A stretch of 64,000 bases of DNA from Pseudovibrio axinellae (lineage in GTDB: Bacteria > Pseudomonadota > Alphaproteobacteria > Rhizobiales > Stappiaceae). The number at the start of each line of letters is the position of its first letter. Position 1 is the stretch's first letter. Positions 38,126 through 45,179 of this stretch are shown in pieces. The position numbers and the translations under genes were made by a program. The stretch is taken from assembly GCF_900110875.1 (NCBI RefSeq), contig NZ_FOFM01000010.1, positions 1 through 64,000 of the forward strand, given 5' to 3'. The notes under the pieces are model-generated. The model worked only from the letters and a program-made list of their open reading frames with translations, did not search any database and was not told the origin of the DNA.

Positions 38126-38809
38126 TCACCCTTTCTCGTGTGGCAGCTGGTCAGTTGTAGAGTTTTCCATCACAGATGCAAAACGTCTTTGAACCGCCTG
38201 CCAAATATCATCAGTTACGTTGTCTTGCGGCTGATCGCCATCAATAACCACGATGCGCTCTGGCTCCTTATCCGCAAGCTCAAGAAAGATCTTCTGCCGG
38301 CGACGGTGAGTTTCCAGCGTATCAGTTTCAAAGCGATCTGGACCATCAAATTCAACTGGCGCCGTACGTTTTGAAACGCGCGTCAGGCCAACTTCAGGTG
38401 TCACATTGATAAGCAGCGTCATATCTGGATTATGGCCTGCTATGGCAACTTGTTGCAAGGCCTCAACGGTTTGCGATGGGACACCGGATTCCCCTTGATA
38501 TACGCGTGAGGAATCTGCAAAGCGATCGCACAAGACCCACTTTCCATCTTGCAATGCCGGTTTGATGAGTGTGTCAATATGATCTGCCCGTGCGGCAGCA
38601 AAGAGAATGGCTTCAGCTGTCACACCATATTTCTTGGCAGCGCCCGACAACAGAACTTCGCGCACCAGTTCAGCTCCCTGTGAGCCCCCCGGTTCGCGCG
38701 TTACAATCGTTTCGATGCCTTTCGACGCGAGTTTATCGCGTAAACGCTGGATTTGGGTGGATTTACCCGCACCTTCACCGCCTTCAAAACTGATAAAAAT
38801 ACCCGACAA
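38126..38809 (-). CDS. tmk: thymidylate kinase
   Basis: Phosphorylates dTMP to dTDP for DNA synthesis. P-loop FEGGEGAGKSTQIQRL near the N-terminus, DR-motif LCDRFADSS, and VTREPGGS are typical; length about 227 residues fits. No ATG is available: TTG 38809 lies ten bases after GGAGG and starts the protein right before the conserved GIFISFEGG, while TTG 38827 is a longer alternative with poor spacing. Overlaps holB. Confidence 0.94.
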   Translation of the reverse strand: MSGIFISFEGGEGAGKSTQIQRLRDKLASKGIETIVTREPGGSQGAELVREVLLSGAAKKYGVTAEAILFAAARADHIDTLIKPALQDGKWVLCDRFADSSRVYQGESGVPSQTVEALQQVAIAGHNPDMTLLINVTPEVGLTRVSKRTAPVEFDGPDRFETDTLETHRRRQKIFLELADKEPERIVVIDGDQPQDNVTDDIWQAVQRRFASVMENSTTDQLPHEKG

Positions 38810-38863
38810 GGTCGCACAGGCCTCCAAGACCTCCGGCGTTTCAAAAAACTGAAATCCGCTAAA

Positions 38864-40081
38864 TTAGAACAACTGGTAGAAGAACTCTCCAAGTGCATCC
38901 CAAGCACGGCCCTGAAGGTCTCCCATGGCTACATCCTCTCCTGTAACCAGTGTTGCGCGATAAATCACGTCATTTTTGGAAAGAACTTGAACTTCTCCCA
39001 CCTCCATTCCTTTGGTAACAGGTGCAGGAATGGGCCCATTATAGACAACACGAAGTTTGTAATTGTCCTTTTGACCGGGGTTGATGAGCGTTGCGACCAC
39101 ATCGGTTACCTCTAAAGGGACGGTCATTTGTTTGCCGCCGTAAACCTGTGCAGTGCTCACCCGGTCGCCTTTTTGATAAAGTTGCTGGAGTTTCAGGCCT
39201 GAAAAGGACGGAAGTAACAAGATCTTCATATCCTGAATACGGTCTTGTACCGTCGGAGATCCTGCAATCGCAGCAACGTACCTCCGTCCATTGCTGTCCA
39301 GCGTCCCAATCCCGGCAAATCCCTCTCTTTCAGAAAAACCAGCCCCAAACCCATCAAGACCCTCAATCTCACGCATCAAAGGGTTTTTGTTTCTTTGCGT
39401 AATATTATTCCAGGTAAAGCGGTCAGTCATGAACATAGAATGTAATTCGGGTTCATGTTCAATCACATAAGCTGCTAAAATGGAGAGATCTTCTAGCGTT
39501 GTTTTGTGGTTTTCATCTGGAAAGCCCGTTGGATTGGTAAAGTTGGAATTTTGCATACCAATGGACTTTGCAAACTTGTTCATTTCCCTCGCAAAGTTTG
39601 CTTCACTACCAGCAAGCCCCTCAGCAAGAACAATAGCTGCATCATTTGCACTTTGAACGGTCAGGCCGTACATCAGATCACGCACGGGCACTGCTGAATT
39701 TAAACGCGCAAACATTGTGGTGACACGCGCTGGTGCACCACCAGTTCGCCAGGCATGCTCGCTAACAGGAAAGGTCGTTAACGGCGTAATATCACCGGCA
39801 TGAATTGCTTGTTGCACAGTGACAGCTGTCATAAGCTTTGTCAGGTTAGCTGGGGCCAGCTTAACCCGCGAATTTTTGGAGAAAATCTGAGATTTATTAG
39901 TAAAATCGTAAAGCGTCGCGGCCTTTGCTTTAATCTCAACCGCTTCCGCACGTACACCTGCCACCATAAGCACAAGCGCCATGCTCACAAGTGCGCGGCT
40001 CCCCCAAAGACGTAAAGACAATCGGCCAACAACATTTCCGAGAGAGCTAAACGCCCCGCACTTATTCGGCCCAACTTTCAC
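38864..40081 (-). CDS. D-alanyl-D-alanine carboxypeptidase homologue (PBP5 family) with inactivated active site
   Basis: 405 residues: N-terminal export signal (LVSMALVLMVAGVRAEA), peptidase S11 domain (about 50-290), PBP5-type C-terminal beta domain and a final amphipathic helix (GRAWDALGEFFYQLF) that would anchor it to the inner membrane. The catalytic motifs are damaged: S-x-x-K reads N79-L-T-K82 and K-T-G reads G246-A-G248, while S-x-N (S144-A-N146) remains. Without the nucleophilic serine it cannot act as a DD-carboxypeptidase, so a structural or regulatory pseudoenzyme role is likely. The frame is intact, so it is not a simple pseudogene. Starts at GTG 40081 after GGGAG (eight bases). 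Position before tmk is conserved for active dacC/dacF genes. Confidence 0.88.
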   Translation of the reverse strand: MKVGPNKCGAFSSLGNVVGRLSLRLWGSRALVSMALVLMVAGVRAEAVEIKAKAATLYDFTNKSQIFSKNSRVKLAPANLTKLMTAVTVQQAIHAGDITPLTTFPVSEHAWRTGGAPARVTTMFARLNSAVPVRDLMYGLTVQSANDAAIVLAEGLAGSEANFAREMNKFAKSIGMQNSNFTNPTGFPDENHKTTLEDLSILAAYVIEHEPELHSMFMTDRFTWNNITQRNKNPLMREIEGLDGFGAGFSEREGFAGIGTLDSNGRRYVAAIAGSPTVQDRIQDMKILLLPSFSGLKLQQLYQKGDRVSTAQVYGGKQMTVPLEVTDVVATLINPGQKDNYKLRVVYNGPIPAPVTKGMEVGEVQVLSKNDVIYRATLVTGEDVAMGDLQGRAWDALGEFFYQLF

Positions 40082-40189
40082 GCCTGCATCTCCCAGATTG
40101 CTTTTGGTTGGGCAATGTTACGCCCATCCACTAAAACAAACACTAACGCAGGCGCACAGGTTAGGTAAAGCCGCTTAAAACCAAACGAC

Positions 40190-41350
40190 TTAGTGATTTT
40201 CACCCCTACGTACTAAGAGTAGGTCTTTCAAACTAGAACCGCCAGAAAATGACTTAAATGCGTCATGAGCGCCCTCAAGCCTTTGCTGCGATGCATAAGA
40301 TGAAATTGCATTGCCACTTTGGAGTGCGGGTGCACCATTGCTTGACGGCGTAACCGACGTTCCAGAACTTGGTGGAAGCAGAACCGAACCACCAAACGAC
40401 GCAGAAACTGGCTGTACTGCATTTGCGCCAGCTGCTGTATTTGGTGTTGCGCTCGATGCTAGTGCGCTATTGATCCGGTTTTCAAAGCTGCTGATAGAGG
40501 CAACTTTCGTTGTGCTCAAATTACGTTCATAGACCACCGCTGGATCCAGCTGTTGCGCACTATAGCTCAACATATTTTGTGCTGCCAAGATAGGCAGGTC
40601 ATACGGCCTGCTCTTCGGCGTGGGAGCAGCTCCTGTAATCTGGTCCAGTGGTCTTGCAGAGGCAAACATTGTTCCCGTTGCAGATCGCCCACCATTCCAC
40701 TTGCCACCGCGGCCAGAATATGAGGCAAGCAGCTTTTTCTCATCCAGTCCATGCAGTGGAGCCCGGCCAACATATTCAACGCGAACCTTTCCTACACCAC
40801 TCGATTTGGTACCAAGCATGCCAGCAACGCGTTCAGAAAGGTCAATAATACGGTTGTCATGGAATGGACCACGATCGTTCACTCGAACAATCATGGACTT
40901 GCCATTTTGCGTATTGGTGACCTTTGCGTAGCTTGGAAGTGGCATGGTCGGGTGTGCAGCGGTCAGAGCGTTGCGGTCGAAAATCTCGCCATTTGCAGTC
41001 TTGCGGCCATGGAAGGTTGGACCGTACCAAGATGCCTTACCGGTTTTGCTATAGTCATCATCCTTCTTAGGATAGTACCATTTGCCCGCAATCTTATATG
41101 GCTTCCCAACAACGTAATACCCACCACCTTTAGGGACGGGTTTTGCGTCGGTGACAATCAGTGGACTCGCAGCCACGCCGTATTTCTTAGAGCTGAACTT
41201 CACCTTCTTGGTGTCGCCACCACAGGCTGCGATACCTGCGCATAAGGCAAATATAGATATACCAGTCGCTACGCGTTTGATTGTTTCAGGAGCTGGCGCT
41301 TTGACCGAGCGTTCCCAATTCAGCAAAAAAGTCATACCGTTGTTACTCAC
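40190..41350 (-). CDS. rlpA: RlpA-family septal lytic transglycosylase lipoprotein
   Basis: About 386 residues. The N-terminus ends in a lipobox-like FALCAGIAAC/GG, so it is probably a lipoprotein. The double-psi beta-barrel domain follows: GKASWYGPTFHGRKTANGE, LTAAHPTMPLPS, VRVNDRGPFHDNRIIDLS, carrying the catalytic Glu and Asp of RlpA that cut peptide-free glycan at the septum. The C-terminal third is low complexity rich in Ala/Ser; I see no SPOR domain. Start GTG 41350 or ATG 41335; neither has a strong ribosome site. First gene of the housekeeping string; the next gene follows 108 bases later. Confidence 0.88.
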   Translation of the reverse strand: MSNNGMTFLLNWERSVKAPAPETIKRVATGISIFALCAGIAACGGDTKKVKFSSKKYGVAASPLIVTDAKPVPKGGGYYVVGKPYKIAGKWYYPKKDDDYSKTGKASWYGPTFHGRKTANGEIFDRNALTAAHPTMPLPSYAKVTNTQNGKSMIVRVNDRGPFHDNRIIDLSERVAGMLGTKSSGVGKVRVEYVGRAPLHGLDEKKLLASYSGRGGKWNGGRSATGTMFASARPLDQITGAAPTPKSRPYDLPILAAQNMLSYSAQQLDPAVVYERNLSTTKVASISSFENRINSALASSATPNTAAGANAVQPVSASFGGSVLLPPSSGTSVTPSSNGAPALQSGNAISSYASQQRLEGAHDAFKSFSGGSSLKDLLLVRRGENH

Positions 41351-41639
41351 TACATGTTCGGCACTGACGGACTTCAGGATGATTGAGCCATATTACCCGA
41401 GCTCATTACAAACTGAACCAATATTAAAAGGATAGTCTATAAATCTTAACTGAATCCCTTCTCAATGTCTCCACAAGAAACAACGATTTTCGCAAGACCA
41501 AACTGCCCAAGGGGAATTGGCGGTTTTGATGCTATCAGTTGATTGCATTGCGAAAAAATTAAATTCATGCTGTGGAACAAGTTTTCATTGGCTTGACTTT
41601 GGAGGCGCCATGAACCAAATAGAGCCCACCACACACCTC

Positions 41640-41729
41640 GGAGGGGTGGCAGAGTGGTCGAATGCACCGGTCTTGAAAACCGGCGAGCGTGTAAGCGTTC
41701 CGTGGGTTCGAATCCCACCCCCTCCGCCA
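41640..41729 (+). tRNA. tRNA-Ser (anticodon UGA)
   Basis: A 90-base class II tRNA. Acceptor GGAGGGG pairs with CCCCTCC; D-arm GCAGAGTGGTCGAATGC; anticodon stem CCGGT/ACCGG with loop CTTGAAA, anticodon TGA; long variable arm GAGCGTGTAAGCGTTC; T-arm GTGGG-TTCGAAT-CCCAC; discriminator G and encoded CCA (41727-41729). It reads UCA/UCG-type serine codons. Its 3' end faces the prophage, the classic arrangement for integration into a tRNA gene. Confidence 0.97.
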
Positions 41730-41755
41730 CCTTATCTTATTGATAAGTAAGGCCA

Positions 41756-41784
41756 AAAAAGCCCGCCCTTGAGGCGGGTTTTTT
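41756..41784 (+). terminator. intrinsic terminator after tRNA-Ser
   Basis: CCCGCC-CTTGA-GGCGGG followed by TTTTTT (41762-41784), preceded by AAAAAA so that it can also act on the other strand. Confidence 0.8.
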
Positions 41785-41825
41785 GCTGTTCGAATGAGAA
41801 CAAAACATGGTCAAAATCCGGCAAA

Positions 41826-41879
41826 TCCCTACGAAAATCCCAGAAAAGTCCCGAAAGTCCCAGAAAAGTCCCAGAAAAT
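41826..41879. repeat. tandem ~11-bp direct repeats next to the tRNA
   Basis: Units TCCCAGAAAAG (41838-41848), TCCCGAAAG (41849-41857), TCCCAGAAAAG (41858-41868) and TCCCAGAAAAT (41869-41879) lie head to tail, preceded by a diverged TCCCTACGAAAA. They sit between the tRNA-Ser terminator and the first prophage gene. Possible role: integrase arm-binding sites or the prophage attachment region; unproven. Confidence 0.5.
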
Positions 41880-41942
41880 GGAGAACAAGCGTTCCATTCC
41901 TGTTCAGGGTTCGATCACGGATTAAATTCAAGGTTTGACAAA

Positions 41943-41975
41943 CAAAAAAAAGACCCGCTGAGTTTCCTCGGCGGG
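41943..41975 (-). terminator. intrinsic terminator at the end of the prophage late operon
   Basis: On the minus strand, a 9-bp stem (CCCGCCGAG / CTCAGCGGG-like with one G-T pair, loop GAAA) followed by a run of eight T. It closes transcription after the holin candidate. Confidence 0.8.
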
Positions 41976-42018
41976 CGTTATTCAAAACTCAATAGATGGG
42001 GCCTCCATCTCATGTCGA

Positions 42019-42225
42019 TCATTCCTTTTCTTCTTCGTAATTTTGAATTTTGAGGCGCTTGAGACGAATGTCAAGGTATCGACCGTAAGCAAGCAGTACC
42101 GCGCCTATCAAGACTGCGATCAAAAGTGCAAATTGTAGGACTGGCTCAAGATAGCTACTCGCATATCCTAAGATTCCATAGACACTTAGTCCGGTAACAG
42201 TACCAAATTCAGTCTTTGGCGTCAT
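42019..42225 (-). CDS. small membrane protein, holin candidate
   Basis: 69 residues: short N-terminus, one or two hydrophobic segments (VTGLSVYGILGYASSYLEP and VLQFALLIAVLIGAVLLAY), and a charged C-terminal tail (RLKRLKIQNYEEEKE). Size, topology and place next to the spanin and lysozyme genes fit a holin or antiholin that sets lysis timing. ATG 42225 overlaps the stop of the Rz1-like gene (ATGA) and has GAGGGGAA before it, so the longer reading is rejected. Confidence 0.6.
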   Translation of the reverse strand: MTPKTEFGTVTGLSVYGILGYASSYLEPVLQFALLIAVLIGAVLLAYGRYLDIRLKRLKIQNYEEEKE

Positions 42226-42491
42226 GTTGAATTCCCCTCGTCCTGAGCGGAGCGGTAAAGCTCTTGCCAACCCTCCCGCTTTGCTTCACACACAATCAGC
42301 GCCGCTCGGTGTCTGATTGCATCAACGCCTTTATCCCCGGATAGTCCAGGGTCTTTACATTTGGTGGTTAAGTCTGGCGGTGGATCCGGGAGGTTATTGA
42401 GCGCCACCGAATTGGAGTGCTCGCATCCGCTCAATATAAGCAGGATCAGCAGGACAGGCAGATATGCTGCCTTTTTCAAGCTCAATTTCAT
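42222..42491 (-). CDS. Rz1-like outer-membrane spanin lipoprotein
   Basis: About 89 residues starting MKLSLKKAAYLPVLLILLILSGC: signal with a lipobox LSGC, then a proline-containing mature part (LPDPPPDLT) typical of Rz1. The gene begins inside the Rz-like gene in another frame and runs past its end, the nested Rz/Rz1 arrangement of lambda-like and P2-like phages. The o-spanin connects with the i-spanin to fuse inner and outer membranes at lysis. Confidence 0.75.
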   Translation of the reverse strand: MKLSLKKAAYLPVLLILLILSGCEHSNSVALNNLPDPPPDLTTKCKDPGLSGDKGVDAIRHRAALIVCEAKREGWQELYRSAQDEGNST

Positions 42492-42828
42492 AATCCGCGA
42501 CCTGTTGTTGGAGACTACCGACCTGCACAATACGTTCTAGCAGGTCAGCGTTGGTTTTTTGAGCGATGCGCTTGTGTACCTGCGCAATGCGGTCAAGCGC
42601 GGCTACCCGAGCCTTTAGGTCTGCAACCTCTTCATATCGCGCATAATGGAGCGCAGAGAAGGACCAGACTGAAACACACAAAAGCAGCACAGATACGAGT
42701 GTTGAGAGGGCTTTGGGTATTCGAGGGTCCAGCCTTGCAGCAAAGGCAAGAGCCGCACCGGCAAGCGCCAGATAAGCAACCAGCGTATGCAGACCTACGC
42801 CGATCGTTGAGAGAATAAAGCCAATCAC
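42394..42828 (-). CDS. Rz-like inner-membrane spanin
   Basis: 144 residues: two hydrophobic N-terminal segments (VAYLALAGAALAFAA and LVSVLLLCVSVWSFSAL), then a long charged coiled coil (YEEVADLKARVAALDRIAQVHKRIAQ...LLERIVQVGSLQQQV) as in i-spanins; canonical Rz has one N-terminal span, so the extra one is unusual. Starts at GTG 42828 with GGAGGG upstream and overlaps the lysozyme gene by GTGA. Identity rests mainly on coiled coil, position and the nested lipoprotein gene. Confidence 0.65.
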   Translation of the reverse strand: MIGFILSTIGVGLHTLVAYLALAGAALAFAARLDPRIPKALSTLVSVLLLCVSVWSFSALHYARYEEVADLKARVAALDRIAQVHKRIAQKTNADLLERIVQVGSLQQQVADYEIELEKGSISACPADPAYIERMRALQFGGAQ

Positions 42829-43289
42829 TTTAGGCCCTCCATGCAGAGTTTGTATTCAGCGCTCCGACGGTTCACCAGACCTTTGACCTTCTTGCCCCCG
42901 GCCCGGTTGTACCAGGTTGCCGCCTCACAGGCCCCCGCCAGATCGCCTTTGTTTAATCGTTTCGCTGCGGTTGATCTGCAAAACGCACCACTGCCGATAT
43001 TGTAGGTAAGAGAGACAAGAGCGACATACGACTTAGCCGGGATCTTGTCCGGCTCCTTCAGACAGCGCCGCATGTCCGTTTCGTGACGCTTAAGGCCCTC
43101 TAAAAGCATCGCGTCACATTCGGATTTACTGTAGCTGTCACCAAGCCTGACGCCTTTCGTTTCGCCGTAGCATACTGTTTCAACGCCAACGATATCTGTA
43201 TAGGCTTCAGTCCTAAGCCCCTCCCAAACGCCAACAAATCCGCAGGCCAATAGCGCAAGAGCACCAGTCAGACGGGTTTTATTTCCCAT
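42825..43289 (-). CDS. phage endolysin, GH24 lysozyme, probably SAR type
   Basis: 154 residues. The T4-lysozyme-family catalytic triad is spaced E-8-D-5-T: Glu23 in VWEGLR, Asp32 in YTDIVG and Thr38. SLTYNIGSGAFCRST and YNRAGGKKVKGLVNRR are family blocks. The N-terminal hydrophobic ALALLACGFVGVW is uncleaved-looking and weakly hydrophobic, as in signal-anchor-release endolysins (P1 Lyz, phage 21), which reach the periplasm by Sec and are released when the membrane is depolarised. ATG start. First gene of the lysis cassette, just after an intrinsic terminator. Confidence 0.9.
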   Translation of the reverse strand: MGNKTRLTGALALLACGFVGVWEGLRTEAYTDIVGVETVCYGETKGVRLGDSYSKSECDAMLLEGLKRHETDMRRCLKEPDKIPAKSYVALVSLTYNIGSGAFCRSTAAKRLNKGDLAGACEAATWYNRAGGKKVKGLVNRRSAEYKLCMEGLK

Positions 43290-43302
43290 TGGTCAAACTC
43301 CA

Positions 43303-43324
43303 TAAAAAAACCCGCCGAAGCGGG
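43303..43324 (-). terminator. intrinsic terminator between tail and lysis genes
   Basis: Minus strand CCCGC-TTCG-GCGGG followed by seven T, located after the tail X gene and before the lysozyme gene. Confidence 0.75.
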
Positions 43325-43345
43325 CCGAATAATCTATTCTTGGCG

Positions 43346-43579
43346 TTAATCCCAAAGCCGTATCATACGGGTAACTTTGCGAGGTGGCTCTGGTGGGAGA
43401 ATAACGAAGTCTCCTACCGACAGAACTGGACCTTTTGCTGCCAGTCCTCGATTGGCGTTTAACACAAGTTCTAAAGTGCCATCGTGATGGCCGTAAAACT
43501 GGAATGCAATCAGATCGACAGCATCACCGTCGATAGCACGATAAGCGTAGTTTCCGTTCTCCAGCGGGATAAAATCCAT
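43346..43579 (-). CDS. phage tail protein X (P2 gpX-like)
   Basis: 77 residues matching the small LysM-like gpX family: YRAIDGDAVDLIAFQFYG, then NRGLAAKGPVLSVGDFVILP. In P2, gpX is an essential tail protein of the baseplate region and probably binds peptidoglycan or the tail tip. Follows the gpD gene by eight bases. Confidence 0.85.
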   Translation of the reverse strand: MDFIPLENGNYAYRAIDGDAVDLIAFQFYGHHDGTLELVLNANRGLAAKGPVLSVGDFVILPPEPPRKVTRMIRLWD

Positions 43580-43587
43580 TGATAACC

Positions 43588-44730
43588 CTATTCTGGGCCG
43601 TCGCCCTCATTCAGACCGATATTGTTGGGATTTGGCGCGTAAGGACTGCTAAGACGCGCTTTTGGATCAGGGATTACCTCCCCAGCTTGAGCAGCTTTAG
43701 CAGCTTCAGTCCGCCCCACGGTCGGCACTTCACACTGAAAGGTTGTATAATAATAGCTATCACCCTTAAAGTGATGCGTAATGGAAGTACTCGACCAGAG
43801 CCCGTCTGCCTCCGGCCTGATATTTCTCGAAAGGACAAAGCAACCGGCCTGTACCCAAATATCACCGCGAGTATTGAATGTTGCCTTGCCTGTTGCTCTA
43901 GCAAGTGCAGTTGCCTTAGACTTGGCCGCTGTTTGCGCCTCTTCCTGTGAAGGGAACACTTCTGGTATCTCGAAAGTTGGGCCGTCTTCGACCACCTCTT
44001 CCTCTTCAATTTCCTGCTCTGCCTTAGCCCGATCATACCATTTGGCTTTAACCGTGCCGTATTTGGGCCTTTGAAGATCTTCAACGGAGTAGCCGTTATC
44101 TGCTAATAGGTTGAAGCCAGGTTCAATTAAATATGGCTCTATTTCTCTTCCTGAAATAGTTTTGCCTGTCCCTTTTTTCATGACAACGAGATTACGGTCT
44201 TTGATGGACACACTTGCATCGAACTTGGCCCCCAGTCGAGATGCGAACTCTGTGTCATCTTCTTCGGACTGAGCCTGATATCGGTTCTTTTCATTACCAA
44301 CGTCGTCGCTGATTTTGAGTGTCCAGTCATTGCGTCTGGCAATTTCATCAAAGATATCGCGAAAGGTCGGGTAGTCCTTGGATTTATAAGCCCTGGTCTG
44401 TTTTTCCTTCACTGAGGAGCCAGCATCAAGAGACTGCGCTGAAATGAAAATCGCATGCGGGTAGCCAGTTGGCCTGATCTGGTCGACTTTGAACTTACCA
44501 AAGTCCCGACCAAAACGCTCACCTGATGCAGAGTCTTTAAAACCCGCAACAAGATTAAACTCCGTTCCCTTCTCGGGAGGCTCAATTTCGGCGTTAGGGT
44601 CCGTGATTGTGAATGTTACAGTATCTGAGTTTCCTCCTGCGTTCTCAGTAATGGAACATTCAATTCCATAGGCGCGCATGCGACCAGAAATATCTTCGCC
44701 TTCAGACCAGACTTCAAAAAATGGTGTCAT
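43588..44730 (-). CDS. phage late control/tail protein D (P2 gpD-like)
   Basis: 380 residues with the gpD/gp27-like hub fold pattern: TPFFEVWSEGEDISGRM at the N-terminus, FKVDQIRPTGYPHAIFISAQSLD, and DEIARRNDWTLKI. In P2, gpD forms the baseplate hub that links tube and spike. A short acidic stretch (EQEIEEEEVVEDG) is present. Overlaps gpU by ATGA. The terminal region is poorly conserved as usual. Confidence 0.88.
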   Translation of the reverse strand: MTPFFEVWSEGEDISGRMRAYGIECSITENAGGNSDTVTFTITDPNAEIEPPEKGTEFNLVAGFKDSASGERFGRDFGKFKVDQIRPTGYPHAIFISAQSLDAGSSVKEKQTRAYKSKDYPTFRDIFDEIARRNDWTLKISDDVGNEKNRYQAQSEEDDTEFASRLGAKFDASVSIKDRNLVVMKKGTGKTISGREIEPYLIEPGFNLLADNGYSVEDLQRPKYGTVKAKWYDRAKAEQEIEEEEVVEDGPTFEIPEVFPSQEEAQTAAKSKATALARATGKATFNTRGDIWVQAGCFVLSRNIRPEADGLWSSTSITHHFKGDSYYYTTFQCEVPTVGRTEAAKAAQAGEVIPDPKARLSSPYAPNPNNIGLNEGDGPE

Positions 44731-45170
44731 ATGGATATCGAAATGAAGCTATCGATGGCTTGCTGGCGGTCAGCATCCTCCGGCGCGATGTATTGAGTGA
44801 GAGCAAGCGAGGTCACAAATTTTTGCGGAACAGGGTGGACCCCCCAGATGCTTTCAGTTTCGTCGCTTAAGCGTCCGACCCACATACCAAGCACACTTCC
44901 TGTACCATGAACTAGAAGGGACGGTTCTTGAGACCGTACGGCTGCCTGAATTCCCCGGAGCTGTGTCAACCCAAACCGATTTAGATGATGGGGGTAGAAT
45001 GTACTTTGCAGTGTAATCGTATCGGGGTTTGCTCCAAGGGTATGAACCTGCGCAACAGCACCAACAACAGGGACAGAAGAGACCCGCCCCTCAACTTTGC
45101 GCTTCAGCTCTTCTACAGAGTAAGTGGGAACGGAAAATATAAACCGTCCCCATCGCATCATTACTGGCAT
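44727..45170 (-). CDS. phage tail protein U (P2 gpU-like, tail terminator)
   Basis: 147 residues: MRWGRFIFSVPTYSVEELKR start and the VHTLGANPDTITLQSTFYP, GTGSVLGMWVG blocks are gpU-like. gpU caps the tail tube and sets its end during assembly. It lies nine bases after the tape measure gene and overlaps gpD by four bases. Confidence 0.85.
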   Translation of the reverse strand: MPVMMRWGRFIFSVPTYSVEELKRKVEGRVSSVPVVGAVAQVHTLGANPDTITLQSTFYPHHLNRFGLTQLRGIQAAVRSQEPSLLVHGTGSVLGMWVGRLSDETESIWGVHPVPQKFVTSLALTQYIAPEDADRQQAIDSFISISI

Positions 45171-45179
45171 TGCTTTACC

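Noticed and set aside
41826-41879. CRISPR array
   Set aside because: The 11-bp repeats are directly adjacent without spacers and there are no cas genes.
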